A stretch of 64,000 nt of DNA from Bacillota bacterium (GTDB taxonomy: Bacteria; Bacillota; Sulfobacillia; Sulfobacillales; Sulfobacillaceae), in contig JAIMBD010000002.1 in the NCBI GenBank assembly GCA_023511625.1, positions 62,001 through 126,000 on the forward strand. Direction: 5' to 3'. The position numbers and the translations under genes are program-made. Shown piece by piece: positions 8,175-16,350 of this stretch. The stretch's first letter is position 1, and every line of letters starts with the position of its first letter. The notes below the pieces were generated by a model, which did no database searches, was not told the DNA's origin, and saw nothing but the letters and a program-made list of their open reading frames with translations.

Positions 8175-9554
8175 TCAGGATACCGCCTCGGCGGCGAGGT
8201 CGGTGCCGGCGGCCCCGCCCATCCAGCTCGCCCAAGCTCCCGCCATGGCTACGGCGACCCCCAACCACATGGCATGGCGAAAAGCCAAAGCCGCTGGTTC
8301 GGCGCGGTGAAACGCCGCGAACAAGGCCGTGGCCACGGCACCTCCTAACGCCTGCCCCGCATACCGCGCCGTGCCTACCATTCCCGAGGCCATCCCTTGC
8401 ATGCCCCGCGGCACGCGCCCCATGATGGCACTGTTGTTGGGAGCCGTGAACAGCCCCAGCCCGGTGCCCACGGCCACCAACGCCGCCACCCATTCCCCGA
8501 TGGCACGCGCCGGCAAAAGGCTCATCGCCAAAAGCCCTGCCGCCAACACCCCTTGACCGATCACCGTGGGCCAGCGGGTGCCGATGCGGTCAGATAGGCG
8601 CCCACTCTGGCTCGATACCCCCACCATCACGGCCGGAGTGACGGTAATCACCATGCCGGCCTGCGCCTCGGTCCATCCGTGGAGAATCACAAGGTTCAGC
8701 GGAACGAGAACAAAGAAGAAAAAGGTGCACACGTAGTTCAAAAACGTCGCCGCCACATTCCACCCCAATCCGGGATCCCGCAGCATTCGGGGAACCACGA
8801 GCGGATTAGGGACGCGCTGCTCGACCCAAACCAACAGCGTCCCCAACCCTCCGGCCCCCACGATCAGCGCGATCCAGGCGAAAGACCAGCCGTCGGCCAA
8901 GCCTTGGTTGACCCCGACCAAAAGGCTCGTGAACGCCGCCAACAGCAGAAGGCTGCCGAGCCAGTCAAAGCGCCGGCCGGCCCCTACCTTGGGTTCCGGC
9001 GTAGCGGGGGGCCCCAGGCGCTGGAGGATCAGGGCTACTCCAAACAGCGGGGCGCTCAGCCAAAACAGGCCCGGCCACCCCTGCACGGCTGCCAGCCATC
9101 CGCCGACAAACGGCCCCAACGACAGCCCGATGTAGACGTTCATGGCGTACAGACCCAGCACCCGCCCCCGCTGGCTTGGCGCAAACGTGGCAGTCAACAG
9201 GGCCGGCACCGAGGCCAAGATGGCCGCGGCGCCCACCGCCTGCAGCATCCGCGCCCCCAACATCGCCCACTCGACCCGCAAGGTGCCAACCAGGAGGGCA
9301 CATCCTGTGAATATTCCCAATCCACTGAAGTAAAGTCGGCGGTGTCCCCAGAGGTCGCCGAGGCGGCCGATTGGAAGCAAGAGGCCGCTCAACACCAACG
9401 TATACCCAGTCACCAGCCACTGAGCGGTATTGTAAGGCACTCCGAGCTGTCGCTGGATGGCCGGGAGAATAGTGGCCACCCCACTCGTGTTCATCCCGCA
9501 CAGCAGCGTTCCGATGCTGGTAGACCAAAACAGGCCCCGTTCCTCGCGCGTCAT
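8175..9554 (-). CDS. MFS transporter, drug:H+ antiporter type (EmrB/QacA-like)
   Basis: A 459-residue, highly hydrophobic protein with about 14 predicted membrane spans. It has the major-facilitator signatures TGYTLVLSGLLLPIGRLGDLWGHRR between the second and third helices (shown across two motifs: YTLVLSG and GRLGDLWGHRR) and a QAVGAAAI segment in helix 4. This fits the DHA2 multidrug efflux group. The substrate cannot be inferred. The start is ATG 9554 with a GAAAGCGGGGG sequence upstream; a further in-frame start 16 codons earlier lacks support. It lies just after the rnc terminator and converges on the penicillin-binding protein gene. Confidence 0.85.
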   Translation of the reverse strand: MTREERGLFWSTSIGTLLCGMNTSGVATILPAIQRQLGVPYNTAQWLVTGYTLVLSGLLLPIGRLGDLWGHRRLYFSGLGIFTGCALLVGTLRVEWAMLGARMLQAVGAAAILASVPALLTATFAPSQRGRVLGLYAMNVYIGLSLGPFVGGWLAAVQGWPGLFWLSAPLFGVALILQRLGPPATPEPKVGAGRRFDWLGSLLLLAAFTSLLVGVNQGLADGWSFAWIALIVGAGGLGTLLVWVEQRVPNPLVVPRMLRDPGLGWNVAATFLNYVCTFFFFVLVPLNLVILHGWTEAQAGMVITVTPAVMVGVSSQSGRLSDRIGTRWPTVIGQGVLAAGLLAMSLLPARAIGEWVAALVAVGTGLGLFTAPNNSAIMGRVPRGMQGMASGMVGTARYAGQALGGAVATALFAAFHRAEPAALAFRHAMWLGVAVAMAGAWASWMGGAAGTDLAAEAVS

Positions 9555-9608
9555 TGCCGTCCCCCGCTTTCTCCCATCGAGGCCGTCTCTCTCCGGCCGC
9601 AAAGTCCA

Positions 9609-9633
9609 AAGCCCCGGCCCTGGGCCGGGGCTT
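9609..9633 (-). terminator. Terminator of the fab-rnc operon
   Basis: On the minus strand a 12-base perfect stem AAGCCCCGGCCC / GGGCCGGGGCTT with a minimal loop overlaps the rnc stop codon and is followed by TTGGACTTT. It ends the fatty-acid/rnc transcript and isolates it from the MFS gene. Confidence 0.8.
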
Positions 9634-10357
9634 ACGACGAGGGGGAATCAGGCGCTAACGGCGCCTCCTCGTCTCCGGCAGCTTCCATCAACCGCTTGAG
9701 CGCCAAGCGCGCCGACTGCTGTTCTGCCTCTTTCTTACTGCGCCCCAGCGCACGCAGCAAAGGCACGCCATTAATCGAGACCTCCACCTCGAAGGTCTTG
9801 TCATGGTCAGGGCCGTAGCTGCCCACTACCTCGTATTGCGCCTCCTCGCCGTGCCGCCGCAACCATTCCGCCAAGGCGGTCTTGTGGTCGCGTCCTGTCT
9901 CCCGGTCCTCCACCGAGTTCAGCGCAAAATCCAGGCAGCGATGCACGAAGGCGCGGGCTCGCTCGAACCCGCCCTCGAGAAACACGGCGCCAATGACGGC
10001 TTCAAAGGCGTCGGCCAACAGCGAACTCTTGCTCCGGCCGCCGCTGCGCTCCTCCCCTCGCCCGAGCCGCAGCTGAGATCCCAACTGCAACCGCTGCGCG
10101 GCCTCGGTCAATGTAGCCTCGCAGACCACAGAGGCCCGGCTCTGACTCAGTTGACCTTCGCTCCACTGGGGGTTGTGGCGATATAGCCACTCGGTTACTA
10201 CCAGTTGCAACACGGCGTCGCCCAAAAATTCGAGCCGCTCGTTATGAGCTTCCCGGTGGGTGGCCTCGTTGGCGAACGAGGAATGCGTCAGAGCCAACCG
10301 CAAAAGCTGCGGGTCTTGGACCCAGTCGCTGAGCCGAATCTCCCCGTCATCCGGCAT
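9632..10357 (-). CDS. rnc: Ribonuclease III
   Basis: A 241-residue RNase III, the double-strand-specific endonuclease that processes rRNA precursors and some mRNAs. The catalytic signature RLEFLGDAVLQL is present near residue 42, with a second acidic cluster in LLADAFEAVIGAVFLEGG. The C-terminal double-stranded RNA-binding domain has the KTALAEWLRRHG start and a SKKEAEQQSARLAL helix. The ATG at 10357 lies 11 bases inside the 3' end of fabF, so it is probably coupled to it. It is the last gene of the fab cluster and is followed at once by a strong terminator. Confidence 0.97.
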   Translation of the reverse strand: MPDDGEIRLSDWVQDPQLLRLALTHSSFANEATHREAHNERLEFLGDAVLQLVVTEWLYRHNPQWSEGQLSQSRASVVCEATLTEAAQRLQLGSQLRLGRGEERSGGRSKSSLLADAFEAVIGAVFLEGGFERARAFVHRCLDFALNSVEDRETGRDHKTALAEWLRRHGEEAQYEVVGSYGPDHDKTFEVEVSINGVPLLRALGRSKKEAEQQSARLALKRLMEAAGDEEAPLAPDSPSS

Positions 10358-11606
10358 GGGGTTGGTACTCCTGCGCCACCAAGGTCACATTCTGGCCCCC
10401 AAAGCCGAAGGCATTGGAGAGCGCCACCCGAATCCGCTGGGGCCGCGGGCGGTTGGGCACGTAGTCCAGGTCGCACTCCGGGCTCGGGTTCTCCAAGTTG
10501 ATGGTAGGCGGCGCTACCTGGTGATGCACCGCCAGCACCGTAGCGATGAGCTCCACTGCCCCGGCCGCCCCCAGAAGGTGGCCGGTGGAGGACTTGGTCG
10601 ACGATACCGCTAACCGAAAGGCGTGTTCGCCGAACACGCGTTTGATGGCCAGCGTTTCGGCTTCGTCCCCTTTGGGCGTGGACGTACCGTGGGCGTTGAT
10701 GTAATCGACGTCCTCCGGACGAAGTCCGGCGTCTTCCAGCGCGCGCTGCATCGACAAGGCCGCCCCCTTCCCTTCCGGGTGCGGCTCTACCACGTGATAG
10801 GCGTCCGCCGAACGCCCATATCCGGTCAACTCGGCGTAAATCTTGGCCCCGCGCCGCAACGCGTGGGTAAGGCTTTCCAGCACCAGAAATCCGGCCCCCT
10901 CGGCCATGACAAACCCGTCGCGGTCGCGGTCAAACGGGCGACTGGCGCGCTTGGGATCGTCGTTGCGGGTAGACATCGCCCGCATGGCACAGAATCCCGC
11001 AAAAGAGATGGGCAGGATCACCGCCTCGGTGCCGCCGGTCAGCATGATATCGGCTTCGCCCCATTGAATGGCCCGCATGGCATCGCCGACGGCGTGCCCA
11101 GACGACGCGCAGGCGGTCACAATGGTGGTGTTGGGCCCGTATAGTCGGTACCGCATCGCCAAGCGGCCGCCGGCAATGTTTCCGATCATCATGGGGATAA
11201 AGAAGGGGTTGATGCGGTCAGGTCCCCGTTCCATCAAGATTTTGTGCTGCTCAATGAGGGTTCCCATCCCGCCGATTCCGGTTCCGACGATGATCCCTGC
11301 CCGTTCGCCGTCAACCCAGTCGCCGAGCCCCGCGTCGTCCCAGGCCTGCTGCGAAGCCGCCACGGCTAGCTGGACGAATCGGTCCATGTGCCGGACTTCT
11401 TTTTTATCGAGATACTGCAGGGGGTCGAATCCGCGAATCTCGGCGGCGATACGCGTTGGAAACGGCGAGGGGTCGAACGAACGAATGTAGTCGACCGCAC
11501 TCTCGCCGCTGGTGATGCCTTCCCAGAATTCCTGCAACCCTGTCCCGGAAGGAGTGACCACCCCCATTCCTGTGACCACCACGCGCTCCGGCTTCATTGT
11601 GGGCAT
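10347..11606 (-). CDS. fabF: Beta-ketoacyl-ACP synthase II
   Basis: A 419-residue condensing enzyme of fatty-acid elongation, adding two carbons from malonyl-ACP to acyl-ACP. The catalytic triad is recognisable: C166 in VTACASSGHA, a histidine in NAHGTSTPKGD and another in KSSTGHLLGAAG. The length is normal. The ATG at 11606 is preceded by AGAGGGAG with a short gap; a second ATG three codons later is also possible. Order with acpP upstream and rnc downstream matches the standard Firmicutes cluster. Confidence 0.97.
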   Translation of the reverse strand: MPTMKPERVVVTGMGVVTPSGTGLQEFWEGITSGESAVDYIRSFDPSPFPTRIAAEIRGFDPLQYLDKKEVRHMDRFVQLAVAASQQAWDDAGLGDWVDGERAGIIVGTGIGGMGTLIEQHKILMERGPDRINPFFIPMMIGNIAGGRLAMRYRLYGPNTTIVTACASSGHAVGDAMRAIQWGEADIMLTGGTEAVILPISFAGFCAMRAMSTRNDDPKRASRPFDRDRDGFVMAEGAGFLVLESLTHALRRGAKIYAELTGYGRSADAYHVVEPHPEGKGAALSMQRALEDAGLRPEDVDYINAHGTSTPKGDEAETLAIKRVFGEHAFRLAVSSTKSSTGHLLGAAGAVELIATVLAVHHQVAPPTINLENPSPECDLDYVPNRPRPQRIRVALSNAFGFGGQNVTLVAQEYQPHAG

Positions 11607-11664
11607 CGCTCCCTCTAGCGGACCAAGGTTCTTCGCGCCCCGGCCTCGTCCCGGGTCTCCCCGG

Positions 11665-11907
11665 TCAGGTGTTCTCGCAGATGTAGTCGACGGCGTCGTT
11701 GACGATGCTGATCTTCTCTGCCTCCTCGTCCGGAATCTCTAGGCCGAATTCCTCTTCGAGCGCCATGATCAGCTCCACGATATCCAACGAGTCGGCCCCC
11801 AAATCCTCAATGAAGGACGACTCCATCGTGACCTCGTCTTCGTCCACCCCGAGCTGGTCCACGATGATGGCCTTGACTTTTTCTGCAACCTCTTCTCGGC
11901 TCGGCAC
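11665..11907 (-). CDS. acpP: Acyl carrier protein
   Basis: An 80-residue acidic protein with the phosphopantetheine attachment serine S40 in the [10 protein letters not shown] motif. It carries growing acyl chains for the Fab enzymes. I chose GTG 11907, which sits six bases after the strong ribosome site GGAGGTG and gives the usual ACP length. An upstream TTG at 11922 would have the ribosome site inside the coding sequence. It lies 18 bases after fabG and before fabF. Confidence 0.96.
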   Translation of the reverse strand: MPSREEVAEKVKAIIVDQLGVDEDEVTMESSFIEDLGADSLDIVELIMALEEEFGLEIPDEEAEKISIVNDAVDYICENT

Positions 11908-11925
11908 GTCCGCCACCTCCAAAAT

Positions 11926-12666
11926 TCAGTCCATCACCAATCCGCCGTCTACCACCAGCGTCTGTCCGGTGATATAGTCGGAACGCACCAGGAACCAGAC
12001 CGCCTCCGCCACCTCTTCGGGGCGGGCCGCCCGCCCAAGCGGAATGGACGCCACCATGGCTTCGTACTGCTCCCGCGGCATCGCCGCCGTCATCTCCGTA
12101 TCCACCAATCCCGGAGCGACGGCGTTGACGGTGATGTTGCGGGAGGCCACTTCACGGGCCACCGCCTTGGTGAACCCCAATACGCCGGCCTTGGCCGCGG
12201 CGTAGTTGGCTTGCCCCGCATTGCCCACCAAACCGGCCACCGAAGACACGTTGACGATCCGCCCGAAACGCGCCTTCATCATAGGTTTGAGTACCGCCCG
12301 GGTGCAAGCGTAAACCGCAGTCAGGTTGGTGCTGAGCACGCTGTCCCAGTCCTCCGGGCGCATGCGCACCAGTAACGTATCCCGGGTGATGCCGGCGTTA
12401 TTCACCAACACATCCACCCGTCCGAAGGTGTCCAGTACAGCCTCTACCATGTGTTGGGCTTGGTCTACCTGGCTGAGATCGGCCGGGAACAGGGCACAGG
12501 GTACCCCCCATGCGCGAATCGTGGCCTGGGTGGCCTCCGCGGCCTGATGATGACCTCGATAGTTAAGGGCGATGGCCAATCCCTCTTGGGCTAACCGCTC
12601 CGCAATTGCTCGCCCGATCCCCCGAGAACCGCCGGTCACCACGGCTACTCGGTTTCGCCACTCCAC
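11926..12666 (-). CDS. fabG: 3-oxoacyl-ACP reductase
   Basis: A 246-residue short-chain dehydrogenase that reduces 3-ketoacyl-ACP with NADPH. The nucleotide-binding motif TGGSRGIG is at residues 11-18, NNAG at about 89-92, and the catalytic set is S141/S142, Y155 and K159 (YAAAK). The start is GTG 12666, behind GAGGATGGG. It sits between fabD and acpP in the fatty-acid cluster. Confidence 0.97.
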   Translation of the reverse strand: MEWRNRVAVVTGGSRGIGRAIAERLAQEGLAIALNYRGHHQAAEATQATIRAWGVPCALFPADLSQVDQAQHMVEAVLDTFGRVDVLVNNAGITRDTLLVRMRPEDWDSVLSTNLTAVYACTRAVLKPMMKARFGRIVNVSSVAGLVGNAGQANYAAAKAGVLGFTKAVAREVASRNITVNAVAPGLVDTEMTAAMPREQYEAMVASIPLGRAARPEEVAEAVWFLVRSDYITGQTLVVDGGLVMD

Positions 12667-12707
12667 ATGTATCCCATCCTCGTGCTCTTCAGTCGGCGGA
12701 AGGCTTG

Positions 12708-13685
12708 CTAATTGTTCCCTGGCCGTAATTCGTTGCTATTATAGCCTTGGGATCCGAGCAGTTCAAGAGCCTTGCGGAGCCCAGACACATCGCCCACGCT
12801 GACGACCGGACACCGCCGGTCGATCTTGCGAATAAGTCCGGCCAAACTTCTTCCGGGTCCCAGTTCCAAGAAGCCCTCGACGCCCATGGCCAAGGCCCGC
12901 CGCACGCTTTGTTCGAACCGGACCGGGTGAGACACTTGCTGGATCAGCCGGGGCACGATCTGCTGGGCCTCGGTGCACGGCTCGGTGTCCACGTTGGCCA
13001 AGACCGGAAAGCGCGCCGGATGAAAGGCGGCAGTGCTCAGCGCCTTGGACAGGACCGACCCCGCCGGCTCCAACAAACTCGAGTGAAAGGGAGCGCTCAC
13101 CGAAAGCCGCACGGCTCGTCCGCCGCGTGCCGCCACCAACGCCGCCGCCGCTTCCAGACCCGGATTTAACCCCGAGATCACGATCTGCTGCGGCGCATTG
13201 TAATTGGCGGGTTCCACCCGGCCCGCCGCACTCGCCTCCTGGCAGATGGCTTCTACCACGGCCTGGTCTAGTCCCATCACGGCCATCATGCCCCCAAGTC
13301 CCCGCGGCACCGCCTCTTGCATCGCCTGACCACGCAATCGGCAGATGCGCACGGCAGTAGCAAACTCCAGAACGCCGCTGGCCACGTACGCAGCGTACTC
13401 CCCCAACGACAGCCCCAGGCCCAGAGCCGGCACAAATTCCGGCCGCGCTTCGGTCAAGGCCCGCCACGCCGCCACACTGACGGTTAAAATGGCCGGTTGC
13501 TGCACTGCCGTCTCCTCCAACCGGTCCTCCGGCCCCTCGAAGATCCAGCGCGAGAGCGCCATCTCCAGGGCTGCGTCCGCCTCTTCAAAGGTGCTGCGCG
13601 CAGCCGGCGAGGCATGGTACAGGTCTTGCCCCATCCCCACGTACTGTGCCCCCTGTCCCGGGAACACCACCGCCCACCGGGTCAT
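12708..13685 (-). CDS. fabD: Malonyl-CoA:ACP transacylase
   Basis: A 325-residue transacylase that loads malonyl groups onto ACP. The N-terminal PGQGAQYVGMG motif, nucleophile S93 in GLSLGEY and H201 in APFHSSLLEPAG are present. The usual nucleophile-elbow sequence is GHSLGE; here the histidine next to the serine is leucine, while the GxSxG frame is kept. Catalysis should be possible because the essential histidine is H201. The gene is 45 bases downstream of plsX. The usual fabH gene between plsX and fabD is missing. Confidence 0.95.
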   Translation of the reverse strand: MTRWAVVFPGQGAQYVGMGQDLYHASPAARSTFEEADAALEMALSRWIFEGPEDRLEETAVQQPAILTVSVAAWRALTEARPEFVPALGLGLSLGEYAAYVASGVLEFATAVRICRLRGQAMQEAVPRGLGGMMAVMGLDQAVVEAICQEASAAGRVEPANYNAPQQIVISGLNPGLEAAAALVAARGGRAVRLSVSAPFHSSLLEPAGSVLSKALSTAAFHPARFPVLANVDTEPCTEAQQIVPRLIQQVSHPVRFEQSVRRALAMGVEGFLELGPGRSLAGLIRKIDRRCPVVSVGDVSGLRKALELLGSQGYNSNELRPGNN

Positions 13686-13730
13686 GCTCCACCGTCCTTT
13701 CCTGCGTCCGTCCCACCCTCGCGGCCACCG

Positions 13731-14741
13731 CTACCACCCCAACCCCTCCTGGGCTTGGCCCAAACGGGCGCGGATCCGTTCATAAGCGGCCTTGCGGGCA
13801 AAATTGTGTGCGACGGTGATAGCGGCCGCAAAGGCACGCGCTTCGCTGGAACCGTGGCACTTGTAGACGATGCCGTCCAACCCGAGCAGCGGGGCCCCGC
13901 CATAGGCCTGGTAATCCAACCGCTCGAACATCCGGCGCAATCCTGGGCGCAGGACCCATCCCGCCCACCGCGTCCACACCGTGCGAGACGCAATGGCTCG
14001 GATTTCGCCAAGAAAATCGCGGGCCAGGCCTTCTGTGAGCTTCAACACCACATTGCCCACAAACCCTTCGCAGACGACCACGTCGGCCTTGCCCTGCAGA
14101 AGCTCGCGGGCCTCGACGTTGCCAACGAAGCGCAGCCCGGACTCCGACAAGCGGCGATGGACCTCCTGAATCGCCGGCGGGCCCTTGCCGGCCTCCTCCC
14201 CGACGTTGAGCAGACCCACCCGGGGTTGGGCAAGGTTCAGCGCCTCCTCGCAGTACAAGGCGCCCATCACGGCGTATTGGACGAGGTGGATCGGCTTCGG
14301 GTCCATGTTGGCCCCGACATCCAGCACCAGCACTCCCCACTGCACCATGCTGGGCAAAATCGCTGTCAAGGCCGGCCGCTCTACCCCCTGAATGCGCCCG
14401 ATCCACAACAAGCCCGCCGCCATCAAGGCGCCGGTGTTGCCGGCCGAAATGGCCGCCGCCGCCTGGCCTTCCTTGACCGCCCGCACCGCCTGCACCATAG
14501 AGGAATTGGGTTTCCGGCGAACCGCCGCCACCGGCGGTTCGTTCATCCCGATGGCTTCGTCGGCGGGCCGCACCCCGATGCGAGGATGGGCGCTCCACGG
14601 CCCGAGGAGCGCCCCGATGCGATCGGGAGGCCCCACCAGGAGCACCTCGACCTCCGGGTCGCGCTCCACCGCCGCGATGGCACCTTGCACCGGAGCTTCC
14701 GGCGCCAAGTCGCCGCCCATCGCATCCACCGCGATGCGCAC
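13731..14741 (-). CDS. plsX: Phosphate acyltransferase PlsX
   Basis: A 336-residue enzyme that makes acyl-phosphate from acyl-ACP, the first committed step of phospholipid synthesis in Gram-positives. It shows the family start RIAVDAMGGDLAPEA, the SAGNTGALMAAGL segment, a VLDVGANMDPKP motif and the conserved CEGFVGNVVLKL. I chose GTG 14741, behind a purine-rich GGGGTGGGGAG, because the conserved N-terminus begins there; the open frame reaches 115 codons further without family similarity. It is 35 bases after fapR, matching the fapR-plsX pair of Bacillus. Confidence 0.96.
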   Translation of the reverse strand: MRIAVDAMGGDLAPEAPVQGAIAAVERDPEVEVLLVGPPDRIGALLGPWSAHPRIGVRPADEAIGMNEPPVAAVRRKPNSSMVQAVRAVKEGQAAAAISAGNTGALMAAGLLWIGRIQGVERPALTAILPSMVQWGVLVLDVGANMDPKPIHLVQYAVMGALYCEEALNLAQPRVGLLNVGEEAGKGPPAIQEVHRRLSESGLRFVGNVEARELLQGKADVVVCEGFVGNVVLKLTEGLARDFLGEIRAIASRTVWTRWAGWVLRPGLRRMFERLDYQAYGGAPLLGLDGIVYKCHGSSEARAFAAAITVAHNFARKAAYERIRARLGQAQEGLGW

Positions 14742-14776
14742 GCTCCCCACCCCTTTCTCCGCCTGTCGCGGGCCGG

Positions 14777-15331
14777 TCAACGATACGTCCGGGCTTTGGA
14801 ACCGACCACGAATTTGGCCCGAAAGGCGATTCCGGCCTCGGCGCGAAAGACCACCAGCACCACCAACCGGCCCGGTTGGCGGCGAATCACCTCGGCATGC
14901 AGCGCTAAGCGCTCTCCGGTCCGCACCGGGCGCCGAAATTGCGCGTGCGCCAAGGCCGCGTCGCCTTGCCCGCGCGTCACCACCCGCACCAAGGCGTCGG
15001 CTTGGCGAAAGACCTCGGCATTGGGAATAGCCTCCCCCCAGCCCACGCCGAAGACATCCTCCACGCGCCAGACCGCCGCCACCCACCGACCCGCCTCGTG
15101 GTCCGCGATCTCTAATCCCATCCCTTCGGTCCGACCCGGTCGGACTGCCCTTAAGGCCAAACCTTGGGTCCGCTGGCGCAGCTCGGGAATCCCGAGGCGC
15201 ATGCGGTCGAGGCGGATGGTAGGTACGCTCACACCCAGTCGCCGAGCCAACTCTTCGTCGGTCTGCAATGGATTCTCTTTGAGGGTCTCCGTCAATCGGC
15301 GATGTCGTTCCGCACGCGGCAACCGTTCCAT
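14777..15331 (-). CDS. fapR: Fatty acid and phospholipid biosynthesis regulator FapR
   Basis: A 184-residue repressor with an N-terminal DeoR-like helix-turn-helix (EELARRLGVSVPTIRLDRMRL, about residues 26-46, in two helices) and a C-terminal hot-dog domain that in Bacillus binds malonyl-CoA. Binding of malonyl-CoA releases FapR from fab and plsX promoters. The ATG at 15331 follows AAGGAG. It leads the plsX-fab group, as in Bacillus. I did not find a convincing copy of the classical FapR operator. Confidence 0.93.
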   Translation of the reverse strand: MERLPRAERHRRLTETLKENPLQTDEELARRLGVSVPTIRLDRMRLGIPELRQRTQGLALRAVRPGRTEGMGLEIADHEAGRWVAAVWRVEDVFGVGWGEAIPNAEVFRQADALVRVVTRGQGDAALAHAQFRRPVRTGERLALHAEVIRRQPGRLVVLVVFRAEAGIAFRAKFVVGSKARTYR

Positions 15332-15412
15332 TCCGCGTCCGCTCCTTCCTCGCGCGCCGCCGGTGCCCTCCGGGAAGGTTGGGACTGCCTCTTATGACTT
15401 ACTACCAACGGG

Positions 15413-15438
15413 AAACCGCCCGCGCAAAACGCGGCGGT
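15413..15438 (-). terminator. Hairpin between rpmF and fapR
   Basis: On the minus strand ACCGCCGCG, a TTTTG-containing loop and GCGGGCGGT form a stem with one bulge, followed by TTTCCCG. It lies about 35 bases past the rpmF stop. It probably reduces read-through so that L32 and the fab genes can be expressed at different levels. Confidence 0.55.
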
Positions 15439-15472
15439 GCCGGCCGTCATCCGGCGTGTCCACGGACCCCTG

Positions 15473-15652
15473 CTATTCTTCGAAATTGATGACGATACGC
15501 CCGTCGTAATATCCGCAATGCGGGCACACATGGTGTGGCATGCGGTCCTGGTGGCACCGGGGACACTCCACCCACTGCGGGACGGTCAATTTCCACGTCG
15601 AGCGCCGCTTGCGCGTGCGAGAACGGGAGAGTCGGTGTTTTGGTACAGCCAT
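15473..15652 (-). CDS. rpmF: 50S ribosomal protein L32
   Basis: A 59-residue basic protein starting MAVPKHRLSRSRTRKRR, which is the canonical L32 start. A zinc ribbon follows, made from CPRC and CPHC. L32 is a small structural protein of the large subunit. The start is ATG 15652, fixed by the conserved N-terminus. It lies 8 bases after the DUF177 gene, the usual bacterial pairing. Confidence 0.97.
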   Translation of the reverse strand: MAVPKHRLSRSRTRKRRSTWKLTVPQWVECPRCHQDRMPHHVCPHCGYYDGRIVINFEE

Positions 15653-15660
15653 ACAATTGC

Positions 15661-16218
15661 TCAGTCCTTCCTCGGGTGTTCTGTCTTGCGCGCAGGGCGT
15701 GCCCCCTCCGCTGGATCGGGCTCCGGACGCCACCGCGTCAAGGCCTCCCAGCGCGGATCAGCCGGCCGTTCGCACCCGCACGCGGTTTCGTTGCGATTGG
15801 CCCCACAGACCGGGCACAGCCCTTGGCAATCCGGGTGACACAACGGCGCCAGCGGGGCGGCCACTGCAACCAGGTCCGCGACAATGGGGTCGAGGTCGAT
15901 GTGGTCGCCCTGGTACCGGTAATAGTCTTGATCGGATTCGTACGGCCCCGGCTCTTCGCGAAACTCCTCGACGGCCGCAAAAGGAACCGTCAGCCAGAAG
16001 GGCGTCAAGCAGCGCGCGCACACCACCCACATCTGGGCCTCGCCCCGCAGGTCGGCCACCAAGGCACCGCCGGTGTTGCGCACCACCACCGTCACCTCTG
16101 CCGGATCGCGCACTGGCCCTTCGGCCCTTTCGTGCACCAGCGCCGGCCAGGCCTCGCGAAAGTGGAGCGTTTCCTCGCGTCCCACCCACCGCTTGACATC
16201 GGTCACCCGTACCTGCAT
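15661..16218 (-). CDS. DUF177 / YceD family protein
   Basis: A 185-residue protein of the YceD family, linked in E. coli and plants to 23S rRNA accumulation. It has the family's two cysteine pairs: CARC in the middle (about residue 83) and CHPDCQGLCPVCG near the C-terminus, then an acidic/basic tail. The start is ATG 16218, behind GAAGGGA; the open frame extends 28 codons upstream through the promoter. It is co-transcribed with rpmF, a conserved neighbourhood. Confidence 0.9.
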   Translation of the reverse strand: MQVRVTDVKRWVGREETLHFREAWPALVHERAEGPVRDPAEVTVVVRNTGGALVADLRGEAQMWVVCARCLTPFWLTVPFAAVEEFREEPGPYESDQDYYRYQGDHIDLDPIVADLVAVAAPLAPLCHPDCQGLCPVCGANRNETACGCERPADPRWEALTRWRPEPDPAEGARPARKTEHPRKD

Positions 16219-16275
16219 CGCGCATCCCTTCGTGGTTTGCCCATCTGGCCGCGCCGCCAGATCTATCCCTCGGGC

Positions 16276-16304
16276 ATTGTACCATCCATGCCCTAGGTCC
16301 ACAA
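16276..16304 (-). promoter_or_regulatory. Sigma-A promoter of the DUF177-rpmF transcript
   Basis: On the minus strand TTGTGG (16304-16299) and TACAAT (16281-16276) are separated by exactly 17 bases, with a TGG extension before the -10. It lies about 55 bases before the DUF177 start. Confidence 0.7.
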
Positions 16305-16350
16305 CCGCCGGAACCCGCCGCGGACCTCGGGCAAATCCCCGGCACTGCCC

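Noticed and set aside
15332-15412. FapR operator near fapR (TTGGTAGTAAGTCATAA on the minus strand)
   Set aside because: It resembles the Bacillus FapR site only in part and its symmetry is poor; not enough to call.
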